A DNA stretch of 44,981 nucleotides from Oceanospirillaceae bacterium (GTDB taxonomy: Bacteria > Pseudomonadota > Gammaproteobacteria > Pseudomonadales > Balneatricaceae): the NCBI GenBank assembly GCA_013215375.1, contig JABSRB010000032.1:1-44981 (forward strand). The letters run 5' to 3'. The notes below the pieces were generated by a model that searched no databases, was not told the DNA's origin, and was given only the letters and a program-made list of their open reading frames with translations. This document shows positions 34,304-43,570 of the stretch, one piece after another; the stretch's first letter is position 1, and each line of letters begins with the position of its first letter. The position numbers and the translations under genes were made by a program.

Positions 34304-36093
34304 TAATGTATCTCCATAAAACTTTTAGTGGTGGTATTGGTTCCAGCATCTAGCGGATCTTTATCTAGTGCGTGCATCGTCGCCCAAGCTAAATCAGCGT
34401 GGCCGGTGGTACTGTTACGCCCTGCGTTAAAGGTCATTCTCATCCCTGCAGCGGTGGTGGTTTTACGAATCGCCATAAAGGATTGGGCGATGTCGGTGCT
34501 ACCCGCGTCAAACTCCAAACGGCCTTTATTGATGATGTTGTAAGATTTCATCACCAAAGCCACTTTTAATTCAGGGGTATATTGATATTGTTTAACTGCA
34601 GGGAAGAAGTTTCTGACCAATTGATAAACCGCAGCTCCAAGGCCAGTAGTGTCTATACCAACATGCACCACGTTATAACGCTTAGTGATTGCTTCAATCT
34701 GATTAGCTTGTGATTCAAAATCTAAGCCACGCCACTGGTGCCGCTCAATGATTCTATGTTTACCGCCAGGTATCGCGGCTGGTAGCACCACCACACAACC
34801 GGCATTATCACCCTTTTCATTCTCACCATTGGGATCATAACCCACCCAAACCGGTTGATTACCAACGGGCCGTGGCGCAAAAGGTTTGTAATCGCTCCAC
34901 TCTTCCCAACTATCGACCATGCATTTTTGCAGCATCATCAAACCAAAGATGCTGGCGTTATCGTCGACAAACTCACACATCAATAAATTGAGATATTCTG
35001 GATCGCTGTATTCCATGCGCAGTTGATCAATATCGAACAGATCACAGCCCTGGGTTATCGCATCCTCAACCGTAACAATGTGTCGCCACTGGCCATCGGC
35101 ACATTTAAAACCCTCCTTAAGCGCGCTGTGGCTAATATCCACATCAACCTTGTCTTGCTTATTCCTGCCTTTATTAAATAACTCCCCAGACCAGTACGGA
35201 TACGCATCATGGCTTAAACTTGAAGGGGTTGAGAAATAGGTTTGGCGCCACTTCTTATGAATGGCCATGCCCGATGCCACTTTGCGCAACTCTTGAAACT
35301 TATAAGTCCAAAAATACTCATCAAAATATAAATTACCGTGATAACTTTGCGCCGTTCTAGCATTGGTACCTAAAAAGTATAATGTGGCGCCATTTGGCAA
35401 CACAATAGGATCGCCCGATAAATCCAAGTCGGCCACATCTGCGGCATAATTCATAATGTACTGCTTGAAAACATGCGCCTGCGCCCTAGAGGCTGATAAG
35501 AATATTTGATTGCGGCCAGTCTCTACCGCATCCAGCAATGCCTCTCTGGCAAAGTAATAAGTAGCACCGATTTGCCGAGACTTTAAAATATCCCTAATAC
35601 GATGCTCTAGCCCCGCGTAATACCAAACCTTCTGATAATCAAACAACTCATCCATAAACGCATCGCGCAGCATTTGCGCTTGCTCATCAGAATAGTTATT
35701 CCTAAGTACCTTTTTCTTAGGCCTAGCATTACGATTGGCCACTTTCGGATTCAAATCACCTTCATGCCCACCGGGTAATTCATAACGTCTAACCCTGGCT
35801 AAACGCTCAATCTGTCGCCCCAGTAAATCAATCTCTTTAAAGTCGCGGCCGTCTTTATCCTCTTTAATAATCAGCTGCATCATGCGCGATTCGATCGCAC
35901 CTTCCACCCGGTCAATTGGCTTGCTCTCATCCCATTTATCGCGGCTTTTCCAACTGTGTATTGTCGGCTCTTTCTCCTCCAAAACTTCAGCAATGCGCAC
36001 TACCCGCCAACCTTGCCAATATAAAAACTTAGCCTGGCGGCGGTTATCATTGTCAGATTTATCAGCGATCAGCCGTTGCGTTTTTGCGTTCAT
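34303..36093 (-). CDS. P: P2 gpP-like terminase ATPase subunit
   Basis: 596 residues (P2 gpP 590). Motor that packages DNA. The N-terminal helix-turn-helix segment (RRQAKFLYWQGWRVVRIAEVLEEKEPTIHSWK) and FKEIDLLGRQIERLARV are P2-like. Catalytic core: RDILKSRQIGATYYFAREAL holds the Walker A-like loop, and GNLYFDEYFW the Walker B. The C-terminal nuclease-like part has VWVGYDPNGENEKGD and HVGIDTTGLG. Divergent from gene O; the 164-base gap presumably holds the late promoters in both directions. Confidence 0.96.
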   Translation of the reverse strand: MNAKTQRLIADKSDNDNRRQAKFLYWQGWRVVRIAEVLEEKEPTIHSWKSRDKWDESKPIDRVEGAIESRMMQLIIKEDKDGRDFKEIDLLGRQIERLARVRRYELPGGHEGDLNPKVANRNARPKKKVLRNNYSDEQAQMLRDAFMDELFDYQKVWYYAGLEHRIRDILKSRQIGATYYFAREALLDAVETGRNQIFLSASRAQAHVFKQYIMNYAADVADLDLSGDPIVLPNGATLYFLGTNARTAQSYHGNLYFDEYFWTYKFQELRKVASGMAIHKKWRQTYFSTPSSLSHDAYPYWSGELFNKGRNKQDKVDVDISHSALKEGFKCADGQWRHIVTVEDAITQGCDLFDIDQLRMEYSDPEYLNLLMCEFVDDNASIFGLMMLQKCMVDSWEEWSDYKPFAPRPVGNQPVWVGYDPNGENEKGDNAGCVVVLPAAIPGGKHRIIERHQWRGLDFESQANQIEAITKRYNVVHVGIDTTGLGAAVYQLVRNFFPAVKQYQYTPELKVALVMKSYNIINKGRLEFDAGSTDIAQSFMAIRKTTTAAGMRMTFNAGRNSTTGHADLAWATMHALDKDPLDAGTNTTTKSFMEIH

Positions 36094-36257
36094 GCGCTTA
36101 GATTATCTAAAAAGCCCACCCCTTAGTTTTATTCCTCTGGTAGCGTCACTTCATACATACACAGCACATTGTTCTCACGCACAAGCTGGCTAATCATAGA
36201 TCCCTATCCATAACCGTTTTACACCAACACCCTATTTTCTATGTGATGAGGCTAGCC

Positions 36258-37076
36258 ATGTTAAAGAGTAAATTTTTTAGAATTGCCGTTGAGGGCGACA
36301 CCACAGACGGCCGCGATATCGACCGTAAATGGCTAGAAGACATGGCCGCCAGTTACAACCCTGAAAAATATACAGCGTTGATCAACATTGAACACATGCG
36401 CGGCTACGGCCCAAATAGTGATTTTGGCAACTACGGCAAAGTACTGGCGCTAAAGACCGAAGAAATCGAAGTAGATGGCGAAAAACGCCTGGCGTTACTA
36501 GGTCAAATCAATCCCAATTCAAACCTGTTGGCACTCAATGAAAGGGGCCAAAAGCTATTCACCTCAGTTGAGATACAGCCAGACTTTGCCGGTAAAGAAC
36601 AAGCCTATCTCGTCGGTTTAGCAGTGACAGACTCCCCCGCCTCGTTAAGTACCGAAATGCTAGAATTTTCATCCAAGGCAAAAACCAACCCATTATCAGC
36701 GCGTAAACTCAGCCCCGACAACATCCTTAGCGCCGCCCTAGAAGCTGAACTGGAATTCACCGATGACAGCAAAGAGGGCGAACCCACCCTACTGTCAAAA
36801 GTAAAAGCCCTATTCAGCAAAACCAACAAACAGCAAACCGAAAATTTTGCCGATGTGCACAGCGCCGTTGAAGAAATAGCCGGGGCCGTCTCTGATCTAC
36901 AAAACAAGTTTTCTGAATACGACTGCACCGCCAAAAAATTTGATGAGTTAGCAATCAAGCTCAGCAGTGAAGAAAAAATCAATAAAGAATTTAGAGAGAA
37001 AATAGAGAACACCGATTTTAATTTCCAACGCCCCCCAGCTGCAGGTGGAGACGGCGTAGTGACAACCGACTGTTAA
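36258..37076 (+). CDS. O: P2 gpO-like capsid scaffolding protein / protease
   Basis: 272 residues (P2 gpO 284). Scaffold for the procapsid; its N-terminal serine protease cleaves the capsid proteins and itself. SKFFRIAVEGDTTDGR, INIEHMRG (catalytic His) and LVGLAVTDSPASLSTEMLEF (catalytic Ser) are conserved. The C-terminus is a coiled coil ending in AAGGDGVVTTDC, similar to P2. I chose ATG 36258, six bases after GAGG (36248-36251), over GTG 36243 or ATG 36246. Confidence 0.93.
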   Translation: MLKSKFFRIAVEGDTTDGRDIDRKWLEDMAASYNPEKYTALINIEHMRGYGPNSDFGNYGKVLALKTEEIEVDGEKRLALLGQINPNSNLLALNERGQKLFTSVEIQPDFAGKEQAYLVGLAVTDSPASLSTEMLEFSSKAKTNPLSARKLSPDNILSAALEAELEFTDDSKEGEPTLLSKVKALFSKTNKQQTENFADVHSAVEEIAGAVSDLQNKFSEYDCTAKKFDELAIKLSSEEKINKEFREKIENTDFNFQRPPAAGGDGVVTTDC

Positions 37077-37131
37077 CCAACCCCCTTAGCATCATCAACA
37101 ACGCATTGTAAAAACGACCGGAGAACCACCC

Positions 37132-38139
37132 ATGAACAACCAAACACGCATCGTATTTAACGCCTACTTAATGGCCGTGCAAACCCTTAATAATGCGGTG
37201 GATGCCAGCAAGCGCTTCAACGTATTACCTAGCGTACAACAAACATTAGAAACCAGAATACAAGACAGCTCCGTTTTCTTACAAAGCATTAACCTAGTAC
37301 CCGTCGATGAAATGAGCGGCCAAAAGCTAGGCCTTGGTATCGGCAGCCCAATAGCGAGCAACACCAACACCACCAATAAAGATCGCCAAACCAGCAACCC
37401 AACCAACCTAGAAGCGGACGGTTATGAATGCCGTAAAAACAACAGCGATACCCACCTAACCTATGGCCAACTAGATATGTGGGCAAAATTCCCAGAATTT
37501 CAAGCACTAGTGCGCGATGTCATCATCAAACGCCAGGCACTAGATCGCATCACCATCGGTTTCAACGGTACCCACTATGCTGCAGACAGTGACCGTAGCG
37601 CCAACCCATTATTGCAAGATGTCAACATCGGCTGGTTCCAAAAAATGCGAGAAAACGCATCAGCCAGGGTATTAAAAGAAGGTGATACCGCCGATAAAAT
37701 CATCGTCGAATCAGGTGGCGATTATGAAAACCTAGACGCCCTAGTCATGGACGCCGTCAATAACTTGATAGAACCTTGGCATCGTGAAGATACAGCGCTC
37801 GTCGCCATCATGGGCCGCGATTTACTACACGACAAATACTTCCCCTTAGTCAACCAACAACAGCCCTCATCAGAAGTGATCGCCACCGATATGATCCTGT
37901 CACAAAACAGAGTCGGTGGTCTAGGCGCTATCAGAGTCCCGTTTGTACCCGCTGGTAGCATCATGATTACCCGATTAGACAACCTCTCCATCTACTTCCA
38001 ATCTGGCTCGCGCCGCCGTCACATCGAAGAAAATGCTAAACGCGATCGCATTGAAAACTACGAATCATCCAACGATGCCTACGTGGTTGAAGATTACGAA
38101 ATGGCCTGCTTAATCGAGAACATCCAGTTCACGGCTTAA
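37132..38139 (+). CDS. N: P2 gpN-like major capsid protein
   Basis: 335 residues (P2 gpN 357). Head shell protein with an HK97-type fold. FNAYLMAVQTLN start, then SSVFLQSINLVPVDEMSGQKLG, SDRSANPLLQDVNIGW, GGDYENLDALVMDAVNNLIEPW and RRHIEENAKRDRIENYESSNDAYVVEDYE follow the P2 protein almost stepwise. Located 55 bases after O with an ACCGGAGAA ribosome site. The N-terminus is probably cut by gpO. Confidence 0.97.
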   Translation: MNNQTRIVFNAYLMAVQTLNNAVDASKRFNVLPSVQQTLETRIQDSSVFLQSINLVPVDEMSGQKLGLGIGSPIASNTNTTNKDRQTSNPTNLEADGYECRKNNSDTHLTYGQLDMWAKFPEFQALVRDVIIKRQALDRITIGFNGTHYAADSDRSANPLLQDVNIGWFQKMRENASARVLKEGDTADKIIVESGGDYENLDALVMDAVNNLIEPWHREDTALVAIMGRDLLHDKYFPLVNQQQPSSEVIATDMILSQNRVGGLGAIRVPFVPAGSIMITRLDNLSIYFQSGSRRRHIEENAKRDRIENYESSNDAYVVEDYEMACLIENIQFTA

Positions 38140-38184
38140 GCCAGCACTACCAATAAACGCTTAACCAACCACGGGACGCACATC

Positions 38185-38868
38185 ATGAGCTTAGCCAGAA
38201 AGCACTTCCAAAAAACCATGGCCGCTGCACAAGCGGCCACCGATCAAGATTCACCGGTTCGCGCCAATGCCAATCAATACGAACTCATGCAAGCGCAACT
38301 ACACGCGCACAAATTAGAACTAAAATCGATCCAATCAATCACCAACAAATGTCAAAAGAAAGCCGAATTTCTACCGCTCTACACGCCTTACATTGAAGGC
38401 GTATTAGAATCCGGCAACGGCCAACCCGACATCGTATTAATGATGGTCATGCTCTGGAGCATCGACGCAGGCAACTACACCACCGCCCTTAACATCGCCG
38501 CCTATGCCCTCAAAAACAACCTATCAATGCCTGATGCACACCAGCGCAGTACCGCTTGTGTCATCGCTGAAGAAATCGCCGATGCGGCCCTTAAAACAGA
38601 TCCAAGCCATCCCGTCTCACTATTGCAATTAGTCGCGGCCTATCAACTATTGGCAGATGCCGACTACCCAGATCAAGTAAAAGCAAAACTCGAAAAAGCC
38701 ATGGGCCTCACCTATCAGGAAAATAACCAGCCAGAAACGGCCCTTAAACACCTAAAATCCGCACTGCTACTCAATGAACGATCGGGCGTTAAAAGCACCA
38801 TCAAAAGCCTAGAAAAACAGCTCAAAGAAACACCCGCCAAACCAAACACAGAGGCCACCCCCTCTTAA
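38185..38868 (+). CDS. M: P2 gpM-like terminase endonuclease subunit
   Basis: 227 residues (P2 gpM 247). Small terminase that cuts at cos. SLARKHFQKTMAA start and LPLYTPYIEGVLESGNGQPDIVLMMVMLWSIDAGNYTTAL are characteristic. The C-terminal half is helical with TPR-like stretches, then a charged tail. Third in the order O-N-M-L. Confidence 0.93.
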   Translation: MSLARKHFQKTMAAAQAATDQDSPVRANANQYELMQAQLHAHKLELKSIQSITNKCQKKAEFLPLYTPYIEGVLESGNGQPDIVLMMVMLWSIDAGNYTTALNIAAYALKNNLSMPDAHQRSTACVIAEEIADAALKTDPSHPVSLLQLVAAYQLLADADYPDQVKAKLEKAMGLTYQENNQPETALKHLKSALLLNERSGVKSTIKSLEKQLKETPAKPNTEATPS

Positions 38869-38973
38869 CCGAGCGTCCCACGCACCACGGCGGCACGGTA
38901 CACAAGTCAGATGCTGAAAACCTCAACCTGAGTTGTTGTGCCGTCCACCGCCGTACTTAACAGTGAGCAAACC

Positions 38974-39438
38974 ATGAGTGCATTTATCGCCGCCGGCGCC
39001 AACACAGAAGACACCATCATCAGCAACGATGAGTTTTTCCCCGCTGTCGATCCCAACCTGTTCCGCTCACTCATGCGCCTAGATAACTCCGTCACCAACC
39101 CCCGTATTCGCCAGGCACTCATCGATGCCATGGGCAAAACCAACACCGATTTAGCCGCGTGGCAAACCACCCAACAAAATCAAGGCAACGCCGATTTATC
39201 AAATGTCGCCGCCCCACAGATCGACGGCAAAACCCGCCACGAACACGACTACCAACGCGCCGTTTACTGCCAAGCCAAAGCCGAAATCACCGAGCGCTAC
39301 CAAGATTATGACACCACCGCTGCAGGCACCAGTCACGCCGAAGAGATAGAGAACAGCATCGATGATTACAAGCGCCAGGCACGCTTTGCCATTCGCCGTA
39401 TCTTGGGCCAATCCCAATCAACCATCGAGCTCATCTAA
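38974..39438 (+). CDS. L: P2 gpL-like head completion protein
   Basis: 154 residues. Closes the head-tail connector. FFPAVDPNLFRSLMRLDNSVTNPRIRQALIDAM and the YQRAVYCQAKAEITERYQDYD segment match P2 gpL, as does SIDDYKRQARFAIRRILGQ. I chose ATG 38974, preceded by GTGAG; GTG 38938 is a longer alternative. Its stop overlaps the X start (TAATG). Confidence 0.92.
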   Translation: MSAFIAAGANTEDTIISNDEFFPAVDPNLFRSLMRLDNSVTNPRIRQALIDAMGKTNTDLAAWQTTQQNQGNADLSNVAAPQIDGKTRHEHDYQRAVYCQAKAEITERYQDYDTTAAGTSHAEEIENSIDDYKRQARFAIRRILGQSQSTIELI

Positions 39439-39644
39439 TGCAATATCGTACGGTACAAGGCCAAACACTGGATCTCATCTGCTACCAGCACTATGGCACC
39501 TCCCACCTAACCACCGAGATAGTCATGGAAGCCAACCCAGAGTTGTCCGCCAACGGCCCCATCATCGCCGAAAACACCCTAATAGAACTACCCGCAATAA
39601 CCACCCCAACCCCCAAGATAAACACCCTACAACTGTGGGATTAA
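39438..39644 (+). CDS. X: P2 gpX-like tail protein
   Basis: 68 residues, LysM-like fold. TVQGQTLDLICYQHYG and the following VMEANPELSANGPIIAENTLIELP are the hallmark of tail protein X. Essential for tail assembly in P2. Start overlaps the L stop. Confidence 0.93.
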   Translation: MQYRTVQGQTLDLICYQHYGTSHLTTEIVMEANPELSANGPIIAENTLIELPAITTPTPKINTLQLWD

Positions 39645-39655
39645 TGGAGAGTCAC

Positions 39656-40003
39656 ATGGCCGAACCAAGCACCGCCGCCACCGCCGTACTAAGCACCACA
39701 ATTGCATTAGCCAGCTTTTTACCGGGTATCGATGGCAACGCACTAATCGGTGCATTTGCCGGTGCCACCCTCTTTGTCATGACCTCCAAAGAACTCGGCC
39801 TGCTCACCCGTTTTATCTACCTCTTTATCAGCCTCATCATGGGCTATCTGCTAGTGCCCTCAGTACTCGCCCACACCCCTATCAAAGAGCCCGCACTCGC
39901 AGGCTTTGTCGCCAGTTTGTTTTGTATCACCATCGCCTTAAAAGGCATGCAGCAAATTGAGAATGCCAACTTAATAAACATATTGCGGGGTAAATCCAAG
40001 TGA
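39656..40003 (+). CDS. Putative phage holin (first membrane protein of the lysis block)
   Basis: 115 residues with about three hydrophobic helices (STTIALASFLPGI; LIGAFAGATLFVMTS; FIYLFISLIMGYLLVPSVLA; ALAGFVASLFCITIALKGM). It resembles the holin-like proteins of P2-type Pseudomonas prophages that read AFAGATLFVM. GGAG at 39646-39649 supports ATG 39656. Holins open the membrane for the lysin; here that rests on position and topology. Confidence 0.75.
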   Translation: MAEPSTAATAVLSTTIALASFLPGIDGNALIGAFAGATLFVMTSKELGLLTRFIYLFISLIMGYLLVPSVLAHTPIKEPALAGFVASLFCITIALKGMQQIENANLINILRGKSK

Positions 40004-40302
40004 ATTTGCTCGATATCCTACTCATCATCCTGTCACTGTCTAGCTGCCTGCGCCTACTATTCTACCGCCGTGGCATCAGTGTATTTAAAGTCGGTTACTC
40101 CGTTATCGCCTACCTATTAATCGTCAGCAGCGGCGCACTGGGCCTGGCTATATTAACCGGCATATTACAGGGCGAAACCATCCCCACCGTCATTATTCTA
40201 CTGATCAAAACCACCGCCATCGCCATCTTTTACAGCGGTGGCAATGTCGCCCGTTTACTCAAACTACCAGGGAGAATCAAACATGCTATTAATTTTAGGT
40301 AG
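40000..40302 (+). CDS. Second holin-like membrane protein (HP1-type holin/antiholin candidate)
   Basis: 100 residues, three hydrophobic segments (LLDILLIILSLSSCLRLLF; GYSVIAYLLIVSSGALGLAIL; PTVIILLIKTTAIAIFYSGG). GTG 40000 overlaps the preceding stop, and the end overlaps the muramidase start by 20 bases. The pattern resembles HP1-family holins. Which of the two adjacent proteins is holin and which antiholin cannot be told. Confidence 0.7.
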   Translation: MNLLDILLIILSLSSCLRLLFYRRGISVFKVGYSVIAYLLIVSSGALGLAILTGILQGETIPTVIILLIKTTAIAIFYSGGNVARLLKLPGRIKHAINFR

Positions 40303-41086
40303 CACCGGCCCCGCCGTAAAAGTACTACAGCACCGGCTAACCAAAGCAGGCTTTAAAGTGGTCGAAACCGGCACCTATGACGAGCTCACCTTATTTGCCG
40401 TCACCCGCTTTCAGCGCGCCAACAACCTAGTAGTCGATGGTATCGTCGGCGACAAAACCACCGGCCTGTTATTAAACCCCGCTCAAAACCACTGGTTAAG
40501 CCAAAGCGATCTAGCACAAGCCGCCCAAGATCTAGGTGTTTCCATGGCCTGTGTGCACGCCATCAAAACCGTCGAGAGCAAAGGCCTCGGCTTTCTTAAT
40601 GATGGCCGCCCGAAAATACTCTACGAACGCCACGTCATGCTCAAACGCCTACATAAAAACAGATTAGGCAAAATCACCATCGCCAACGCCCGTACCAATC
40701 ACCCCGATCTAGTCAACCAAAAACCAGGCGGCTACAAAGGCGGCACCCGCGCCCACAATCGCCTAGCCATCGCCCAAACCATTGATGATACCAGCGCCCT
40801 AGAAAGCTGCAGTTGGGGCCTATTCCAAATAATGGGCTACCACTGGAAACACCTAGGCTATACCAGCGTCCAAGAATTTGTCGCGCTCATGCACGCCAAC
40901 GAGGGCAACCACTGGCAGGCATTCACCCGTTTTGTCAAAGCCGACAAAGCCCTACACCGCGCCCTCAAAGCGCAAAACTGGTCAGAGTTTGCCCGCCGCT
41001 ACAACGGCCCCGCTTACAAAAAGAACCACTACCACACCAAATTGGCCAACGCCTATCACAGCTACCAACCGCAGGTCACCCCATGA
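40283..41086 (+). CDS. Phage lysin: peptidoglycan-binding plus N-acetylmuramidase
   Basis: 267 residues. An N-terminal peptidoglycan-binding domain (LGSTGPAVKVLQHRLTKAGF to VVDGIVGDKTT, about 5-60) precedes an N-acetylmuramidase domain (DUF3380 type, about 75-260) with the probable catalytic glutamate in KTVESKGLGFL and SCSWGLFQIMGYHW. No signal peptide, so it needs a holin. ATG 40283 fits the family N-terminus; longer frames are unsupported. Takes the place of P2 gene K. Confidence 0.92.
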   Translation: MLLILGSTGPAVKVLQHRLTKAGFKVVETGTYDELTLFAVTRFQRANNLVVDGIVGDKTTGLLLNPAQNHWLSQSDLAQAAQDLGVSMACVHAIKTVESKGLGFLNDGRPKILYERHVMLKRLHKNRLGKITIANARTNHPDLVNQKPGGYKGGTRAHNRLAIAQTIDDTSALESCSWGLFQIMGYHWKHLGYTSVQEFVALMHANEGNHWQAFTRFVKADKALHRALKAQNWSEFARRYNGPAYKKNHYHTKLANAYHSYQPQVTP

Positions 41087-41499
41087 GCTACCTCATCATA
41101 ATCATGACGGTCATTAGCCTCTTAAGCGGCGGCGTTAACTACTGGCAATACCAACAGCAACAAACCACCAGTAAGCAATTGGCTGTCATAGAACAAACCG
41201 CCAACGATCGGCTACTAGTGATAGAAAATTTACAGGCCAATGCCCAGCAACAAGCCGCGCACGTCAAAGCCCTAAACCGCACCCAAACCAGTATTCGCCA
41301 CCGCCTAGCCAAGCGCGAGCAACTACTGAGGAGCCTAAAAGATGAATACCAAGACTATAAACGTTGGGCCAGTATTAAGTTGCCTGCTATTACTCAGCGG
41401 CTGCGCCAGCGCCCCGCCATTACCGGCGCCAGTGCTTATCAGCAACACTTGTCCAATAATAACCCCCTGCAGCCTAATGCCGAGCCACCCGCGCACTAA
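41083..41499 (+). CDS. Inner-membrane spanin Rz (LysB-like)
   Basis: 138 residues: one N-terminal membrane anchor (LIIIMTVISLLSGGVNYW), then a periplasmic coiled coil rich in Gln/Ala/Arg. Starts in ATGA overlap with the muramidase stop. The Rz1 gene is nested in another frame at its 3' end, the classic spanin arrangement, and this identifies it better than sequence similarity. Confidence 0.85.
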   Translation: MSYLIIIMTVISLLSGGVNYWQYQQQQTTSKQLAVIEQTANDRLLVIENLQANAQQQAAHVKALNRTQTSIRHRLAKREQLLRSLKDEYQDYKRWASIKLPAITQRLRQRPAITGASAYQQHLSNNNPLQPNAEPPAH

Positions 41500-41605
41500 C
41501 TCAGATTTAGAGCTCGATTTAGAACGCACCGAGGGCGCCTGGGCACTGTGCGCCGCCAAGGTAGACATCATCGTCGACTGTCAAAGCAGGGAAACTCAGT
41601 TGTGA
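41342..41605 (+). CDS. Outer-membrane spanin lipoprotein Rz1 (LysC-like)
   Basis: 87 residues with a lipoprotein signal: hydrophobic LSCLLLLSG then lipobox cysteine in SGCASAPP. A proline-rich start of the mature part is usual for Rz1. It begins inside Rz and runs past it. With Rz it spans the envelope and disrupts the outer membrane at lysis. Its stop overlaps the GTG of R. Confidence 0.85.
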   Translation: MNTKTINVGPVLSCLLLLSGCASAPPLPAPVLISNTCPIITPCSLMPSHPRTNSDLELDLERTEGAWALCAAKVDIIVDCQSRETQL

Positions 41606-42057
41606 AAAAGCCCGCCCAACTGCGCGATCATCTGCTAGCCAGCGTGGCGCACCTGCAACGCAATCCCGATTCGCTGCTAATCTACATAGCATCGGGCACC
41701 TTGCACACTCGGCTATTAACCAACCTCAATTTTGATTACAACTACCAACTGCAAATCATTGTCACCGACTTTGCAGAACACCCCAACGCCATCATCGTGC
41801 CGCTACTTGCCTGGCTAAAGCATCATCAAATAGATTTAAAAGAACAGGACATCAAATTCGAAGCGGATATCATTCGTAAAGACCTCATCGACCTACAAAT
41901 CACCCTGCCACTCAACGAATGTGTCATCGTCAACCAAGACGATCAAGGCCGCTACAGCGCCGAGCATTTACCCGAGCCAATCCCAGAATACAACCAGCCA
42001 GACCCCGACCCGTTCCAAGAACTGTTCCACGACGAGTCCAACCTAACCAATGGATGA
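41602..42057 (+). CDS. R: P2 gpR-like tail completion protein
   Basis: 151 residues (P2 gpR 155). KKPAQLRDHLLASVAHLQRNPDSLLIYIASG and the IIVTDFAEHPNAIIVPLLAWLKHHQ core match the family. The GTG 41602 start gives the family N-terminus and overlaps the Rz1 stop; the ATG-type start at 41548 would add residues from the Rz1 region. Confidence 0.9.
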   Translation: MKKPAQLRDHLLASVAHLQRNPDSLLIYIASGTLHTRLLTNLNFDYNYQLQIIVTDFAEHPNAIIVPLLAWLKHHQIDLKEQDIKFEADIIRKDLIDLQITLPLNECVIVNQDDQGRYSAEHLPEPIPEYNQPDPDPFQELFHDESNLTNG

Positions 42058-42493
42058 CCTACGCCGCCTAGAAACATGGGTCGAACCACTACTGGCACAA
42101 ATCACGCCTGCAGCACGCAAGCGCCTGGCCAAACAAATAGGCACAGACCTGCGCAAATCACAGCAACAGCGCATCAAAGATCAACAAAATCCAGGCGCGA
42201 CCCTATACGCAAAAAGACGCCTGCAGCAAAAAAAAGGCGCCATCAAACGCAAAGCCTTGTTCGTTAAATTAAAGCGCAATAAATACCTAAAAGTAAAAGC
42301 CAGGGCCGACCGGCTAAGCGTAGGATTTTTCGGCCGCGTGGCCCGTATCGCCAATGTGCATCAGCAGGGGCTGAGGGACAAAGCCTACAAGAATGCACAG
42401 TCGATACGCTATAAAAAGAGGGTGTTATTAGGCTTTACGGATCGGGATAAAGATCTGATTATGGATGGGCTGTTGGATCATTTATCAGGTTAG
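42050..42493 (+). CDS. S: P2 gpS-like tail completion / virion morphogenesis protein
   Basis: 147 residues (P2 gpS 150). LAKQIGTDLRKSQQQRIKDQQNPGATLYAKRR is the conserved N-terminal pattern; VGFFGRVARIANVHQQG and LLGFTDRDKDLIMDGLLDHL the C-terminal one. Overlaps R by eight bases. The tail gene run is then interrupted by the reversed SEL1 gene. Confidence 0.92.
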   Translation: MDDLRRLETWVEPLLAQITPAARKRLAKQIGTDLRKSQQQRIKDQQNPGATLYAKRRLQQKKGAIKRKALFVKLKRNKYLKVKARADRLSVGFFGRVARIANVHQQGLRDKAYKNAQSIRYKKRVLLGFTDRDKDLIMDGLLDHLSG

Positions 42494-42556
42494 CCTGAAA
42501 GAAAACTAATGAATTTAAGGGTAATACGCTTTAAACATAGTACCCCGTATTTCAAT

Positions 42557-43570
42557 TCAACTACTTTTTTGTTTAGCTTTTATAAATACCCTTGGGGTTT
42601 CATACCGAGTACATCCTCTATTTTTCTCAGTAATAATGCATTTCCATTTTGGAATTTCTTTTATCGGTTCAACCTTCCCGATAATTTTCATTTGAAGCTC
42701 TTCGTTCAGTATTTTAGCTTTTTCATGCCCTTGTTCAGCTGCTCGAGTAGACCATAACAACGCGCCCATTTCATTTACTTCAAGATCAATACTAGGAAAT
42801 CCTTGGAGAAAATAGTTAGCAATTGTGTACTGGGCTTCTTTATGACCAATTTCAGCAGCTTTTAGAAAATACTTAAATGCACTATCCTCATTTTTTTCTG
42901 TATATTTCCCCTCCTCATACATAGTGGCTAAAATATATGATGCATCCGAAGGGTTATATTTGTTAGCTGCCTTGCGGAAATAATTAAAAGCTTTTACTCC
43001 ATCTTTTTTAACGCCTTCCCCTTCAACGTACATTTTACCAAGAATATAAGCAGATCTATAATAGCTTCCCCCGTTAACTTCTAACCACTTTAACGCTTCT
43101 TTATAATCTTTAGTTACTCCCTTACCTAAATAGTACATATTGCCTATCATATACTTAGCGCCACTTATGTTTTGATCAGCAGCCAACTTTAACCATTTAA
43201 GAGCAGCATTATAATCTTGATATTTTCCATCCGCGAAAAAAAATCTCTCACCTAAATTCCACTGCGCTATTCCATTTCCTTGCTTAGCACTTGCCATAAA
43301 AAACTGAAAACTTTTATCATAATCTTTTTTTACTTTGCTATTTCCAAAATATAATATTACGCCCATTAAATTTTGCGCTTGAGCGTCCTCCTTTTTCACA
43401 AAAGGTGTTAACATTTCGACAGATTTTTTAAAATTACCTTTGTAATACTCATCGACAGCTTGTTTAACAGAGTTCGCATATGTTTGCCCTGAAAATAAAG
43501 AAAACAACATAATATATATAATCAGCATCCTATTAAACTTAACAAATTTTAGAATTGGTAGATTTTGCAT
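42557..43570 (-). CDS. Secreted SEL1-repeat (TPR-like) protein, phage cargo gene
   Basis: 337 residues from ATG 43570, which has AGGG nine bases upstream and begins with a signal peptide (basic KFVKFNR, hydrophobic LIIYIMLFSLFSG, cleavage near TYA). A longer start at 43636 exists. The rest consists of about six SEL1-like repeats of 36 or so residues (such as GAKYMIGNMYYLGKGVTKDYKEALKWL). It is AT-rich, transcribed against the late genes, and inserted between S and V, so it fits a moron expressed in the lysogen. SEL1 proteins mediate protein-protein contacts, in some bacteria with host or envelope partners. The exact function is unknown. Confidence 0.82.
   Translation of the reverse strand: MQNLPILKFVKFNRMLIIYIMLFSLFSGQTYANSVKQAVDEYYKGNFKKSVEMLTPFVKKEDAQAQNLMGVILYFGNSKVKKDYDKSFQFFMASAKQGNGIAQWNLGERFFFADGKYQDYNAALKWLKLAADQNISGAKYMIGNMYYLGKGVTKDYKEALKWLEVNGGSYYRSAYILGKMYVEGEGVKKDGVKAFNYFRKAANKYNPSDASYILATMYEEGKYTEKNEDSAFKYFLKAAEIGHKEAQYTIANYFLQGFPSIDLEVNEMGALLWSTRAAEQGHEKAKILNEELQMKIIGKVEPIKEIPKWKCIITEKNRGCTRYETPRVFIKAKQKSS

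Noticed and set aside
36094-36257. Ogr-type late promoter sites (TGT-N12-ACA) between P and O
   Set aside because: I could not find the exact spacing; TGT and ACA occur at eight bases only. A diverged activator site remains possible.
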